This document shows, one piece after another, positions 8,065 to 17,256 of a stretch of DNA of 64,000 bases. Both the position numbers and the translations under genes were made by a program. Under the pieces are notes generated by a model. The model worked only from the letters and a program-made list of their open reading frames with translations, did not search any database and was not told where the DNA came from. Location: the NCBI RefSeq assembly GCF_000454065.1, contig NZ_KE695650.1, positions 554,866 through 618,865 of the forward strand, read 5' to 3'. Position 1 is the first letter of the stretch. Every line of letters starts with the position of its first letter. The DNA comes from Brevibacillus thermoruber 423. Lineage in GTDB: Bacteria > Bacillota > Bacilli > Brevibacillales > Brevibacillaceae.

Positions 8065-10959
8065 ATGAATCATTTACTCAAACGCACCGGGGTGTGGCTG
8101 CTGACGCTGCTGCTGCTGCTGAATGCGGCGGCGGTGCCGGCCTTCGCCCAAAACGCGGCGGCCGCAGCCGACCCGCTGACGGCCAACATCGACAAGCGGC
8201 TGGCCGACCTGGCCCAGGACGAGAACAGCGTCGGTCTTCACGCCGGCATCGCCGTCTACGATTTGAACGAAAAGGCGTTTCTGTACCGGCACAACGCCCA
8301 GCGAACGTACGTACCCGCATCCAACCTGAAGCTGTTCACCACGATTGCGGCGCTGGACAAACTGGGCCCCGATTACCAATGGAAGACGGAGGTGTACACG
8401 TCCGGCAGGCTGCTGCCGAGCGGCGTGCTCAACGGCGACCTGATCGTGAAAGGATACGGGGACCCCGGACTGTCTGTCGCAGACCTGCAGGGTATCGCCG
8501 CCGCCCTGAAAGAGAAGGGGCTGACCCAGGTGAACGGCGATCTGCTGGTGGACGACAGCTATTTCGATGACGTCCGCCTCGGCTCCGGCTGGATGTGGGA
8601 TGACGAGCCATACGGCTACAGTGCCCAACTGAGCGCACTGGCGGTACATAAGAACAGCATCACCGTAACGGTCACGCCGGCGAAACGAGCGGGAGAGGCG
8701 CCGACGCTGACGATGGAGCCGGACACGTCCTACATCCGGCTGGTGAACAACCTGAAAACCGTCGAGGGCACCACAAGCGAGGTCAGTGTCGAGCGGCCGC
8801 GCGGCACAAATACGGTCGTCTTTTCCGGAACAATCGGCATCCAGGCCCAACCCTACCAGGAAGACGTGACGATGGAAGACCCCGCCCTGTTTGCGGCCGA
8901 AGTGTGGAAGCGGCAGTTGGCCGCCGCCGGGATCACGCTGCGTCCCCAGGCGAAAACGGCCAAAACCACGGTCACCACGGGCGTCCCGCTCCATACGCAC
9001 CTGTCCAAACCGCTGTCCGAACTGCTCGTGGAGCTGAACAAGGAGAGCGACAACTTCTACGCCGAGATGTTGTTGAAGACGCTCGGGGCCACGCAAAAAG
9101 GGGAAGGCAGCGCCAAGGCGGGCAGCGAAGTGGTCGCCGACGTGCTGAAGCGGGCCGGTGTAGACGCCGGTTATCAGCAGGTGGACGGTTCCGGCCTGTC
9201 CCGCTTCAACTGGATCACCGCCGAGCAGATGGTCAAACTGCTCGCCTTCGTGCAGGAGCAGGAGTACCGGGATGCGCTGGAAACATCCCTGCCGATCGCC
9301 GGTGTGGACGGCACCTTGAAAAGCCGTCTGCAGGGAACGCCGGCGGAGCGGAACGTCATCGCCAAGACCGGCTCGATGGGAGGCGTGAACAGCCTGTCCG
9401 GGTATGTCACCGCCAAGAACGGCCACAAGCTGGCGTTTTCCATCCTGATCAACGGCATCTACAAATCGAAGTACGCCCGCGATCTGCAGGACCAGATCGC
9501 GATCCTGCTGGCCCAGTACCCGGAGCTGAGCGCACCGGACGGATACGAGGCGCTGGAGCCCGCCACCTACAAGCTCTCGGCGCTGTTGGACCCGATCCTC
9601 GACGGTGCCGATCAGTCCGGAATTACGGCGGGCGTGATCGTCAAGGCGCTGGACGAAACGGGGGACGATGCCGTCTGGTACGAGCGAAACGCCGACACGC
9701 TGATGACGCCGGCCTCCAACCTGAAGCTGCTGACTTCGGCTGCGAGTCTCATCCAGTTGGGGAGCGAGTATACATTCAAAACGGAGCTGTACGGGTCGGT
9801 GCCCCTGCCGAAAAACGGCGTGCTGAACGGCGATCTGTACGTCAAGGGCTACGGCGATCCCACCCTGCACACGGAGGACAGCCTGAAAGTGCTGGAAGGC
9901 GTTTCCGTCGAAGAGATCGCCGGCTGGCTGAAAGCGCAGGGCATCAAGCGGATCAACGGCAATCTCGTGCTGGACGACAGCTATTTTGATGACCAGCGGC
10001 TCGGCCTCGGCTGGGCCTGGGACGACGAGAGCTACTACTACAATCCGCTGATCGGCGCGCTGGCCCTCAACCGCGGCACGGTAATGGTAGAGTACCAGCC
10101 GGGCGCGAAAGCGGGAGCGGCGGTCCAGGTAAATCTGCTGCCCAAGACCGCGTACGTCAAGGTCATCAACGAAGCGAAAACGGTCGCGGCCGGTGAGGAA
10201 AACACCTTTGCCATCACGCGCGACCGAGGGACGAACACGATCCGCGTCACCGGAAACCTGCCGCTGGGAACGAAAGGCGACTACGAACGGGTACCGGTGG
10301 AAGAGCCCGCCTTGTACTTCGGCACAGTCCTGCGGGAGACGCTGGAAAAGGAAGGGATCACCTTCGCCGGCAGCGGCAAGGTATCGGTCGGAACCGTTCC
10401 CGCCCAGGCGGTCAAGTGGACGGAGTTTGCGTCGCAGCCGCTTCGGGAGATCGTCTCCTATCTCAACAAGAAAAGCGACAACTTCTACGCCGAAATGCTG
10501 CTGAAAACGCTGGGCGCAGTCAAAGGCGAGGAAGGCAGCGCCGCCGCCGGAGCAACGATCGTGCGGGACACGGTCCAATCGCTTGGGGGCCCAACCAATT
10601 TCGACATGGTGGACGGCTCCGGTCTGACCCGCTACAACCTCATCTCCGCCCGCCACATCCTGTCGGTGCTGGAGGGAATGAGCAGGCAGGAGACCTTTGA
10701 GGCGTACTACGACTCCCTGCCGGTGGCCGGCGTAGACGGCACGCTGCAAAACCGGATGAAGGGAACGGCGGCCGAACAGAACGTGCGCGCCAAGACAGGC
10801 TCCATGACGGGCGTAAACAGCCTGTCCGGCTACGTGACCACCCCGGACGGCAAGAAGCTGGCGTTCTCCATCCTGCTGAACGGGTATGCGAAAGACGGCA
10901 AAACCTTTACCGACATGCAGGACCAGATCGCCATCGCGCTCGCCTCTTTTCAAGACTGA
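8065..10959 (+). CDS. Tandem-domain D-Ala-D-Ala carboxypeptidase (two S13 domains)
   Basis: This 964-residue secreted protein is built from two homologous PBP4/DacC-type (peptidase S13) halves after a signal peptide ending AFAQ. Half one has the serine motif SNLK at 86-89, SDN at 328-330 and KTG at 434-436. Half two has SNLK at 551-554, SDN at 804-806 and KTG at 910-912. Both copies therefore keep the full catalytic set. Ordinary DacC/PBP4 is about 490 residues with one domain. The known family trims pentapeptide stems or cross-links of peptidoglycan. A GGAGAAGGAGG ribosome binding site precedes ATG 8065. Confidence 0.9.
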   Translation: MNHLLKRTGVWLLTLLLLLNAAAVPAFAQNAAAAADPLTANIDKRLADLAQDENSVGLHAGIAVYDLNEKAFLYRHNAQRTYVPASNLKLFTTIAALDKLGPDYQWKTEVYTSGRLLPSGVLNGDLIVKGYGDPGLSVADLQGIAAALKEKGLTQVNGDLLVDDSYFDDVRLGSGWMWDDEPYGYSAQLSALAVHKNSITVTVTPAKRAGEAPTLTMEPDTSYIRLVNNLKTVEGTTSEVSVERPRGTNTVVFSGTIGIQAQPYQEDVTMEDPALFAAEVWKRQLAAAGITLRPQAKTAKTTVTTGVPLHTHLSKPLSELLVELNKESDNFYAEMLLKTLGATQKGEGSAKAGSEVVADVLKRAGVDAGYQQVDGSGLSRFNWITAEQMVKLLAFVQEQEYRDALETSLPIAGVDGTLKSRLQGTPAERNVIAKTGSMGGVNSLSGYVTAKNGHKLAFSILINGIYKSKYARDLQDQIAILLAQYPELSAPDGYEALEPATYKLSALLDPILDGADQSGITAGVIVKALDETGDDAVWYERNADTLMTPASNLKLLTSAASLIQLGSEYTFKTELYGSVPLPKNGVLNGDLYVKGYGDPTLHTEDSLKVLEGVSVEEIAGWLKAQGIKRINGNLVLDDSYFDDQRLGLGWAWDDESYYYNPLIGALALNRGTVMVEYQPGAKAGAAVQVNLLPKTAYVKVINEAKTVAAGEENTFAITRDRGTNTIRVTGNLPLGTKGDYERVPVEEPALYFGTVLRETLEKEGITFAGSGKVSVGTVPAQAVKWTEFASQPLREIVSYLNKKSDNFYAEMLLKTLGAVKGEEGSAAAGATIVRDTVQSLGGPTNFDMVDGSGLTRYNLISARHILSVLEGMSRQETFEAYYDSLPVAGVDGTLQNRMKGTAAEQNVRAKTGSMTGVNSLSGYVTTPDGKKLAFSILLNGYAKDGKTFTDMQDQIAIALASFQD

Positions 10960-10972
10960 CAGAAGAAGGTGA

Positions 10973-11023
10973 ACCCGCAAGCCGCTTGTCGGAAAGACGG
11001 CAAGTGGATTGCGGGTGTTTTCT
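10973..11023 (+). terminator. Intrinsic terminator of the tandem carboxypeptidase gene
   Basis: A long stem of about 16 bp with two mismatches (10973-10988 with 11001-11016) is followed by GTTTTCT. It lies 14 bases after the stop codon. Confidence 0.8.
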
Positions 11024-11043
11024 ATTAACGGAAAATTCACGAT

Positions 11044-11072
11044 TGTATATGGATTGAAAATTGTCGTATAAT
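11044..11072 (+). promoter_or_regulatory. Sigma-A-type promoter of the pxp operon
   Basis: TTGTAT (11044-11049) and a perfect TATAAT (11067-11072) are separated by 17 bases. It lies 59 bases before the truncated regulator and is the only good promoter seen ahead of pxpB. Confidence 0.6.
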
Positions 11073-11130
11073 GAAAAACAAAAATAGAAAACGGAACAAA
11101 AATTCCGAATATCGGAACGGAGGGTGTGGT

Positions 11131-11295
11131 TTGTCGGAGATCAACAAAACGGTCCGCACGGCGGCGGATCTGCTTCATCTGTTTCTCGACCGCCGGCAGC
11201 TGCCGCTGTCGGAAACGGTCGAACATTCCGGTCACCCGAACACGTCCGTTCACGGTCTGGGATGGAGAAAACCGACAGGAGGGAATCGGCGATGA
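11131..11295 (+). pseudogene. Truncated IclR-family regulator, KipR-like remnant
   Basis: From TTG 11131, eight bases after GGAGGG, a 54-residue frame gives NKTVRTAADLLHLFLDRRQL and PLSETVEHSGHPNTSVHGLG. This matches the N-terminal winged-helix part of IclR regulators, where the expected continuation is STVHRLL. The similarity stops inside the recognition helix, and the whole effector domain (about 190 residues) is missing. The reading frame runs into the pxpB start. In Bacillus subtilis an IclR regulator, KipR, accompanies the kipI/kipA (pxpB/pxpC) genes, so this is best explained as a deletion remnant. A functional mini-protein is unlikely but not excluded. Confidence 0.6.
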
Positions 11296-12035
11296 AGGTA
11301 CATGTGGAACCGCTGGGCGATCATGCCGTGGTCGTCCGGTTCGGGACAAGCATTGACCCGCACATCCACGGGCAGGTGAAGCAATTTTCCGCATCCCTGG
11401 AGCAGGATCCGCTGCCCGGCATGGTGGAATACATCCCCGCTTATGCCACCGTCACGATTTTCTATGACCCCGTCGCGGTATACGAGCGGAACAAAGGCTG
11501 GCAGCGGACGGACGGGGGAAGCCGGCCGCCGTTTTCTCCCTACGAATGGTACTGCGGGCAGATCCGCGAAAGGCTGAACAGCCTGGGAGAAGCGGCCCCC
11601 GCCAGCGGTCGGGTGGTGAAGATTCCCGTTCTCTACGGGGGCGAAGTGGGGCCCGACCTCGGAGAAGTGGCCCGCCACAACAACCTGACGGAGCAGGAAG
11701 TGATCGAAACGCATGCCTCAGGCGACTACCAGGTGTACATGATCGGGTTCGCGCCCGGATTTCCCTATATCGGGGGGATGCCGGAGAAAATCGCCACTCC
11801 CCGGAGACAGTCGCCCCGGCTGTCCATCCCCGCAGGTTCCGTCGGCATCGCCGGCAAGCAGACCGGCATCTATCCGCTGGAGACACCGGGAGGCTGGCAG
11901 ATTATCGGCCGAACGCCGCTGAGGCTGTTCCGTCCGGAAGCGGATCCGCCCAGCCTGCTGCAGGCGGGGGACCGCGTCCGGTTTGTTCCCGTAACCGAAG
12001 AGGAATTTCGCGCATACGAGGAGGGATCGGCATGA
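11292..12035 (+). CDS. pxpB: 5-oxoprolinase subunit B (KipI family)
   Basis: PxpB works with PxpA and PxpC to hydrolyse 5-oxoproline (pyroglutamate) to glutamate with ATP. The homologue KipI in Bacillus subtilis also inhibits the sporulation kinase KinA. The 247-residue protein shows the family features MIGFAPGFPYIGGMPE and the C-terminal cyclophilin-like part GGWQIIGRTPLRLFRP. ATG 11292 follows AGGAGGGA at 11278-11285. It overlaps the end of the regulator remnant and its stop overlaps the pxpC start in ATGA, which indicates coupling. Confidence 0.92.
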   Translation: MKVHVEPLGDHAVVVRFGTSIDPHIHGQVKQFSASLEQDPLPGMVEYIPAYATVTIFYDPVAVYERNKGWQRTDGGSRPPFSPYEWYCGQIRERLNSLGEAAPASGRVVKIPVLYGGEVGPDLGEVARHNNLTEQEVIETHASGDYQVYMIGFAPGFPYIGGMPEKIATPRRQSPRLSIPAGSVGIAGKQTGIYPLETPGGWQIIGRTPLRLFRPEADPPSLLQAGDRVRFVPVTEEEFRAYEEGSA

Positions 12036-13036
12036 CGATGCGCGTCATCCGCCCCGGACTGCTGACGACGGTCCAGGATACAGGGCGCTACGGCTATCAA
12101 AAACACGGCGTCATCGTGAGCGGGGCCATGGACCCGTTTGCCCACCGGGCCGCCAATCTGCTGGTGGGCAACCGCGATTCGGACGCCACGCTGGAAATGA
12201 CGCTGATCGGGGCCGCCCTCGAATTCACGGAGGACGCGCTGATCGCCATCTGCGGCGCCGATTTGTCGCCCACGATCGATGGCGTTCCCGTGCCGCTGTG
12301 GAAACCGGTGTGGGTAAAAAAGGGCACCGTCCTGGAGTCGGGCGGCTGCCGTTTTGGGGCTCGCAGCTACCTGGCCGTGGCTGGAGGGATACAGGTGCCG
12401 GTGGTGATGAACAGCCGATCCACCTACCTGCGGGCCGGAATCGGCGGTCATGAGGGGCGGCCGCTTCGTGCCGGAGACGTTTTGAAATCCGGTCCGCTGC
12501 CGGAGCAGTCGGCGTTGATGATCCGCCACCTGCGCACGCACGCGGAAGAGGGCGCGTTTGTCCCGGCGGAGTGGGGAATCGGACCGGAACTGCTGCCGAT
12601 GTACGAATCCCAACCGGTGATTCGGGCCATCCGCGGCAGTCAGTGGGACTGGTTTGCGGCAGACAGCCAGGAGGCGTTTTTTTCGCAGCCGTTTCGGGTC
12701 ACGCCGCAATCGGACCGGATGGGCTACAGGCTGGAGGGACCTGTCTTGTCGCTCGTCCGGCAGACGGAGCTGATCTCCGAAGCCGTGTCGTTCGGCACGG
12801 TGCAGGTCCCGGCCGAGGGAAAGCCCATCGTGCTGCTGGCCGATCGACAGACGACGGGCGGCTACCCGAAAATCGCCCAGATTGCCAGTGTCGATCTGCC
12901 GCTCATCGCCCAGACCAAGCCGGGGGATGTGATCCGGTTCGTCGAAATCAGCCGGGCCGAAGCGGAAGCGCTGCTGCTGGACAGGGAGTGCAGCATTCGC
13001 CAGGCCAAGCTGGGCATTCAGTTCAAACTCGCATAG
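12032..13036 (+). CDS. pxpC: 5-oxoprolinase subunit C (KipA family)
   Basis: This 334-residue subunit starts [21 protein letters not shown] and continues with [18 protein letters not shown], both diagnostic for PxpC/KipA biotin-dependent carboxylase-like proteins. The start ATG 12032 overlaps the pxpB stop and has GAGGAGG at 12018-12024. A longer frame upstream is only overlap. Together with PxpB it forms the part of the complex that handles ATP-dependent ring opening. KipA in Bacillus subtilis antagonises KipI, so a link to sporulation control is possible but not shown here. Confidence 0.92.
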   Translation: MTMRVIRPGLLTTVQDTGRYGYQKHGVIVSGAMDPFAHRAANLLVGNRDSDATLEMTLIGAALEFTEDALIAICGADLSPTIDGVPVPLWKPVWVKKGTVLESGGCRFGARSYLAVAGGIQVPVVMNSRSTYLRAGIGGHEGRPLRAGDVLKSGPLPEQSALMIRHLRTHAEEGAFVPAEWGIGPELLPMYESQPVIRAIRGSQWDWFAADSQEAFFSQPFRVTPQSDRMGYRLEGPVLSLVRQTELISEAVSFGTVQVPAEGKPIVLLADRQTTGGYPKIAQIASVDLPLIAQTKPGDVIRFVEISRAEAEALLLDRECSIRQAKLGIQFKLA

Positions 13037-13047
13037 GAGGGATTTGC

Positions 13048-13815
13048 ATGTACCGCGTGGATTTGAATTGCGACATGGGAGAGAGCTTCGGCGCCTACCG
13101 GATCGGGAACGATGAAGCGATCCTGCCGTACATCACGTCGGCCAACATCGCCTGCGGCTTTCACGCCGGCGATCCGGGCACGATGCGCCGGACGGTGAAG
13201 CTGGCGCTGGAACACGGCGTCATGATCGGCGCCCATCCGGGCCTGCCCGATCTGCAGGGCTTCGGCCGGCGCAACATGGCCATTTCCCCGCAGGAAGCGT
13301 ACGATCTGATCGTCTATCAAGTGGGAGCGCTGCAGGGGTTTGTGCAGGCGGAAGGCGGCGCGATGCAGCACGTGAAACCGCACGGCGCCCTGTACAACAT
13401 GGCGGCCGCCAACCCGGAGCTGGCCCGGGCGATTGCCGAAGCCGTCTACCGGGTCAATCCGGAGCTCTACCTGGTTGGCCTCGCGGGCAGTCAGCTTGTT
13501 GTGCAGGGGGAAAAAATCGGCCTGCGGGTAAAGAGCGAGGTCTTTGCCGACCGCACCTATCAGCAGGACGGGTCGCTGACGCCGCGCAGCCAACCGGATG
13601 CGCTGATTGCCGATGACGAACAGGCGGTCTCCCAGGTGATCCGCATGGTCAAGGAAGGAAAGGTGACCACACGGCAGGGGACGGACATCGAGATTGCGGC
13701 GGAAACCGTCTGCATCCACGGCGACGGTCCGCACGCGCTGACGTTCGCCCGCAACATTCGCGCGGCGCTGGAAGCGTCCGGCATCGCGGTCAAGGCGATG
13801 AATCATCCAGCGTAG
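13048..13815 (+). CDS. pxpA: 5-oxoprolinase subunit A (LamB/YcsF family)
   Basis: This 255-residue LamB/YcsF protein starts [20 protein letters not shown] and includes [12 protein letters not shown] and [12 protein letters not shown]. These are the conserved acid and histidine motifs of PxpA. It supplies the third subunit of 5-oxoprolinase. ATG 13048 has TAGGAGGGA overlapping the pxpC stop; the upstream frame is overlap. With pxpB and pxpC it forms a complete set for recycling pyroglutamate to glutamate. Confidence 0.94.
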   Translation: MYRVDLNCDMGESFGAYRIGNDEAILPYITSANIACGFHAGDPGTMRRTVKLALEHGVMIGAHPGLPDLQGFGRRNMAISPQEAYDLIVYQVGALQGFVQAEGGAMQHVKPHGALYNMAAANPELARAIAEAVYRVNPELYLVGLAGSQLVVQGEKIGLRVKSEVFADRTYQQDGSLTPRSQPDALIADDEQAVSQVIRMVKEGKVTTRQGTDIEIAAETVCIHGDGPHALTFARNIRAALEASGIAVKAMNHPA

Positions 13816-13836
13816 AGACAAACGGGGGGATATTTC

Positions 13837-15024
13837 ATGAAAGCATCGAGAATCAGCTTGCTGTTGGGCGCCGCGTTTTTGATGGCTACGTCCGCCATCG
13901 GACCCGGCTTTCTGACGCAGACGACCGTTTTTACGCAAAAGCTGGCCGCCAGTTTTGGCTTTGTCATCCTGATGTCGATCCTGCTCGACATCGGGGCACA
14001 GATGAACGTGTGGCGCATTATCGCGGTGTCGGAAAGGCGGGCCCAGGACGTCGCCAACCTGGTCCTGCCCGGCTTGGGGTACCTCGTCGCCCTGCTGGTC
14101 GTGCTGGGCGGCCTGGCGTTCAACATCGGGAACGTCGCCGGAGCGGGTCTGGGATTGAACGTGCTGTTTGGCATGTCCGCAGAGACGGGGGCTTTGGTAA
14201 GTGCAATCATCGCCATCGGGATTTTCCTCGTGCGCGAGGCAGGCAAACTGATGGACCGATTTGCCCAGCTCATGGGCGTTGTCATGATTGCCCTGACCCT
14301 GTACGTCGCGGTCACCTCGTCGCCGCCTGTGGGTGAAGCGGTCATCAAAACCTTTGTTCCCGACACCATCGACGTACTGGCGATCGTCACCCTGGTGGGC
14401 GGCACGGTCGGGGGATACATCACGTTTGCCGGCGGCCATCGTCTCCTGGACGCGGGCATCAAGGGGGTTTCCTCCTTGCCGGAAGTGACGAAAAGCTCCG
14501 TCTCCGGCATCGCCATCGCGTCTGTCATGCGCATCATCCTGTTTCTCGCGGCGCTGGGCATTGTAGCCCAGGGGCTGCAGTTGGACCCGTCCAATCCGCC
14601 CGCGTCCGTCTTTCAGTTGGCGGCAGGGCAGGTGGGGTACAAGATCTTCGGCGTCGTCATGTGGGCCGCGGCCATCACCTCGGTCATCGGCAGCGCCTAC
14701 ACATCAGTCTCGTTTATTCGTACGTTCCATGAAAAGATCGACCGTTTCCACAACTGGATCATCGTCGGCTTCATCGCCGTTTCCACGCTGGTCTTTGTGC
14801 TGGTCGGCCGTCCGGTGAAAATCCTCGTCCTGGTGGGGGCCCTGAACGGCTTGATCCTCCCGCTCACGCTCGGGGTCATGCTGATTGCCGCCTACCGCAA
14901 AAACATCGTCGGGGATTACAAGCACCCGCTGTGGATGACCATCTTCGGCCTGATCGTCACCGTCACCATGGCGGTCATGGGCGTGTACACCATGGTAAAC
15001 GAACTGCCAAAACTGTTCCAATAA
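13837..15024 (+). CDS. ycsG: NRAMP-type transporter, YcsG-like
   Basis: This is a 395-residue membrane protein with about eleven predicted spans. The first span carries SAIGPGFLTQTTVFTQ, in the position of the DPG metal-binding motif of NRAMP proteins but without the aspartate. That is typical of the YcsG branch and argues against simple divalent-metal transport. Its place between pxpA and ycsI matches the Bacillus ycsF-ycsG-ycsI-kipI-kipA cluster. A role in taking up oxoproline or a related acid is inferred from context only. A GGGGGG-type ribosome binding site precedes ATG 13837. Confidence 0.75.
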   Translation: MKASRISLLLGAAFLMATSAIGPGFLTQTTVFTQKLAASFGFVILMSILLDIGAQMNVWRIIAVSERRAQDVANLVLPGLGYLVALLVVLGGLAFNIGNVAGAGLGLNVLFGMSAETGALVSAIIAIGIFLVREAGKLMDRFAQLMGVVMIALTLYVAVTSSPPVGEAVIKTFVPDTIDVLAIVTLVGGTVGGYITFAGGHRLLDAGIKGVSSLPEVTKSSVSGIAIASVMRIILFLAALGIVAQGLQLDPSNPPASVFQLAAGQVGYKIFGVVMWAAAITSVIGSAYTSVSFIRTFHEKIDRFHNWIIVGFIAVSTLVFVLVGRPVKILVLVGALNGLILPLTLGVMLIAAYRKNIVGDYKHPLWMTIFGLIVTVTMAVMGVYTMVNELPKLFQ

Positions 15025-15111
15025 TCGGAAAGCAGGAGATGCCGCAGGACGCTCGCCGCGCCGCCTGCGGTGTTTTCTGTGCGATTCACGACCGAATGGG
15101 AGGGATTGAGA

Positions 15112-15903
15112 ATGAACGAGTTTACGTCGATGCATCCGAAAGAGGCCCGTCTGTTGATGCGGGAGGGGCGTTGGGACAAGCCGACGGCAGGAATGGCCGC
15201 CGGATATGCGCAGGCCAACCTGGTGATTTTGCCAAAGGCGCTCGCCTTCGACTTTTTGCTGTTCTGTCAGCGCAATCCGAAGCCGTGTCCCGTGCTGGAT
15301 GTGACCGAACCCGGATCACCCGTTCCGGAACTGGTGGCTCCGGACGCCGACCTGCGCACCGATCTTCCCCGATACCGCGTGTACCGGAACGGTGAACTGA
15401 CGGAGGAAGTCACCCGGATTGATCATTTGTGGCGGGAGGACATGGTCGCCTTTTTGCTGGGCTGCAGCTTTACCTTTGAGCAGGCGCTCCTGGACAGCGG
15501 CATTCCGGTTCGCCACATCGAACAAAACAGCAACGTGCCCATGTACGTGACCAATCTGGACTGTGCAAAGGCGGGTCGATTCTCCGGCCCGATGGTGGTC
15601 AGCATGCGGCCCATCCCGCACGATCAGGTGGTGCGGGCGGTACAGGTCACCTCCCGCTTTCCGGCGGTGCACGGGGCTCCCGTCCACATCGGCGACCCGC
15701 GGCAGATCGGGATTGCCGATGTAAACACGCCTGACTTTGGCGATCCCGTCCCGATTTATCCCGGCGAAGTGCCCGTCTTCTGGGCCTGCGGCGTGACGCC
15801 GCAAGCCGTGGCGATGCGCTGCAAGCCGGAGTTGATGATCACCCACGCTCCGGGTCACATGTTTATCACCGACCAGCGGGACGCGCAGTACGGGGTCCTG
15901 TAA
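15112..15903 (+). CDS. ycsI: D-glutamate cyclase family protein YcsI (DUF1445)
   Basis: This 263-residue protein of the DUF1445 / putative hydro-lyase family shows the typical runs [39 protein letters not shown], and near the end [25 protein letters not shown]. In mammals the related enzyme turns D-glutamate into 5-oxo-D-proline, which fits a gene beside 5-oxoprolinase; the bacterial reaction is inferred. ATG 15112 follows GGGAGGG and is preferred over ATG 15070. It ends one base before the NCS2 permease. Confidence 0.8.
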   Translation: MNEFTSMHPKEARLLMREGRWDKPTAGMAAGYAQANLVILPKALAFDFLLFCQRNPKPCPVLDVTEPGSPVPELVAPDADLRTDLPRYRVYRNGELTEEVTRIDHLWREDMVAFLLGCSFTFEQALLDSGIPVRHIEQNSNVPMYVTNLDCAKAGRFSGPMVVSMRPIPHDQVVRAVQVTSRFPAVHGAPVHIGDPRQIGIADVNTPDFGDPVPIYPGEVPVFWACGVTPQAVAMRCKPELMITHAPGHMFITDQRDAQYGVL

Positions 15904-15904
15904 C

Positions 15905-17185
15905 ATGCGGCAGGCGCTGTCGACCATTCAGTGGGCCATGTTTATCCTCGCCGGCAGCGTGGTGGCTCCGCTTGCCATCGGGCAGGCGTACGGCATGACG
16001 CCGGTAGAAATCGCCGACTTTGTGCAGCGCTCGCTGTTTGTCCTGGGCGTCGTATCGGTCCTGCAGGCCCTCTGGGGACACCGTCTGCCCATCGCCGAAG
16101 GGCCCGCGGCGTTGTGGTGGGGCGTGTTTCTCCTGTTTGCTTCCCTGGCTCCCGCGATGGGACTCCATCCGCGAGACGTGCTCCCCGCCCTGGAACTGGG
16201 TCTGATCGCAAGCGGCCTTATTTTCCTCGCCGTGAGCGCGTGCGGCTGGATGGACGCGATTCGCCGGCTGTTTTCGCCGACGGTGGTCGGCACCTATTTC
16301 CTCCTGCTGGTGGCGCAGATGAGCGGACCGTTTGTCACCGGCATCCTGGGCGCAAAATCGGGCGCGATTGACGGGAAAGCGGCGGCGATTTCGCTCGCCA
16401 CGCTCGCCGTGTCGCTGGTCCTTGCGAGGAGCCGACACCAACTGCTGCGCAGCTATTCGGTGCTGATCGCCATCGCGTTTGGCTGGTCCTTGTTCGTCCT
16501 GGCGGGTCTGTACCACAAAATCGAAGCCCCGGCGGAGAACTGGGTAGCCCTGCCTCATTTGCTGTCGTGGGGATGGCCGCACGTTGACGGCGGAATCATG
16601 CTTACCTCGCTCATCGTCACCGTCCTTTTGCTGAGCAACCTGATCGCCAGCATGGAAGCGGTGGAACGGGTGGTCCACCCTGCCGAGCCCGTCAGCGCCA
16701 ACCGGTCCGGCCTGATCATGGGCATCAGCCAACTGCTGTCCGCCGCGTTTTCCACGATCGGCTTCGTGCCGGTTTCCTACACGGCCGGCTTTATCCTGAC
16801 CACGCGGATGAAGGAAAAATGGCCGTTTTTGATGGGCAGTCTGCTGCTGGTGGCGGTCAGTTTCGTTCCGGCGGTCACGCTGTTGTTTGCCTCGATTCCC
16901 GTCTCGGTGGGGTACGCCAGCGTGTTTCTCTCGTTTGCCAACATGATTGGCATGGGCATCCGGGAGATCGCCAAAAACGGGCTGGATGAACGGCAGGGAT
17001 ATATCGTCGGCGTTGCGCTGATGGCCGGTGTCGGCTGCATGTTTTTGCCCGCCTCATTCCTGGCGCAGCTTCCGCCCTACATCAGTCCGCTCGTCAGCAA
17101 CGGGCTGCTGATGGGCGTGCTGATCTGCATGGCGCTGGAGCGGCTGGTCCGCTCGCAGCCTGCATTCAGCCGGGAAAGCGAATGA
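15905..17185 (+). CDS. NCS2-family permease (uracil/xanthine type)
   Basis: This 426-residue membrane protein with 12-14 hydrophobic segments belongs to the nucleobase:cation symporter-2 family. It has a polar-substrate region around LIASMEAVERVVHPAEP and GFVPVSYTAGFILTTRM. The start follows the ycsI stop by one base without a strong ribosome binding site of its own, which suggests translational coupling. The substrate is not readable. Because it lies in the 5-oxoproline cluster, it may carry an unusual ring compound rather than a nucleobase; this is an inference. Confidence 0.75.
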   Translation: MRQALSTIQWAMFILAGSVVAPLAIGQAYGMTPVEIADFVQRSLFVLGVVSVLQALWGHRLPIAEGPAALWWGVFLLFASLAPAMGLHPRDVLPALELGLIASGLIFLAVSACGWMDAIRRLFSPTVVGTYFLLLVAQMSGPFVTGILGAKSGAIDGKAAAISLATLAVSLVLARSRHQLLRSYSVLIAIAFGWSLFVLAGLYHKIEAPAENWVALPHLLSWGWPHVDGGIMLTSLIVTVLLLSNLIASMEAVERVVHPAEPVSANRSGLIMGISQLLSAAFSTIGFVPVSYTAGFILTTRMKEKWPFLMGSLLLVAVSFVPAVTLLFASIPVSVGYASVFLSFANMIGMGIREIAKNGLDERQGYIVGVALMAGVGCMFLPASFLAQLPPYISPLVSNGLLMGVLICMALERLVRSQPAFSRESE

Positions 17186-17188
17186 TTC

Positions 17189-17217
17189 TTTCCATTTTTC
17201 TGCAAACGTGGTATGAT
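17189..17217 (+). promoter_or_regulatory. Probable sigma-A promoter of the hydrolase gene
   Basis: TTTCCA (17189-17194) and TATGAT (17212-17217) are 17 bases apart, 40 bases before ATG 17257 and just past the permease stop. Confidence 0.45.
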
Positions 17218-17256
17218 AACAGATGGAACAAATGTTCGAGTCAGGGGGAAGGGCGA

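Noticed and set aside
8074..11394. A 1106-codon open frame on the minus strand
   Set aside because: It mirrors the GC-rich tandem carboxypeptidase gene, has no family motifs and no ribosome binding site, and crosses the terminator and the next promoter.
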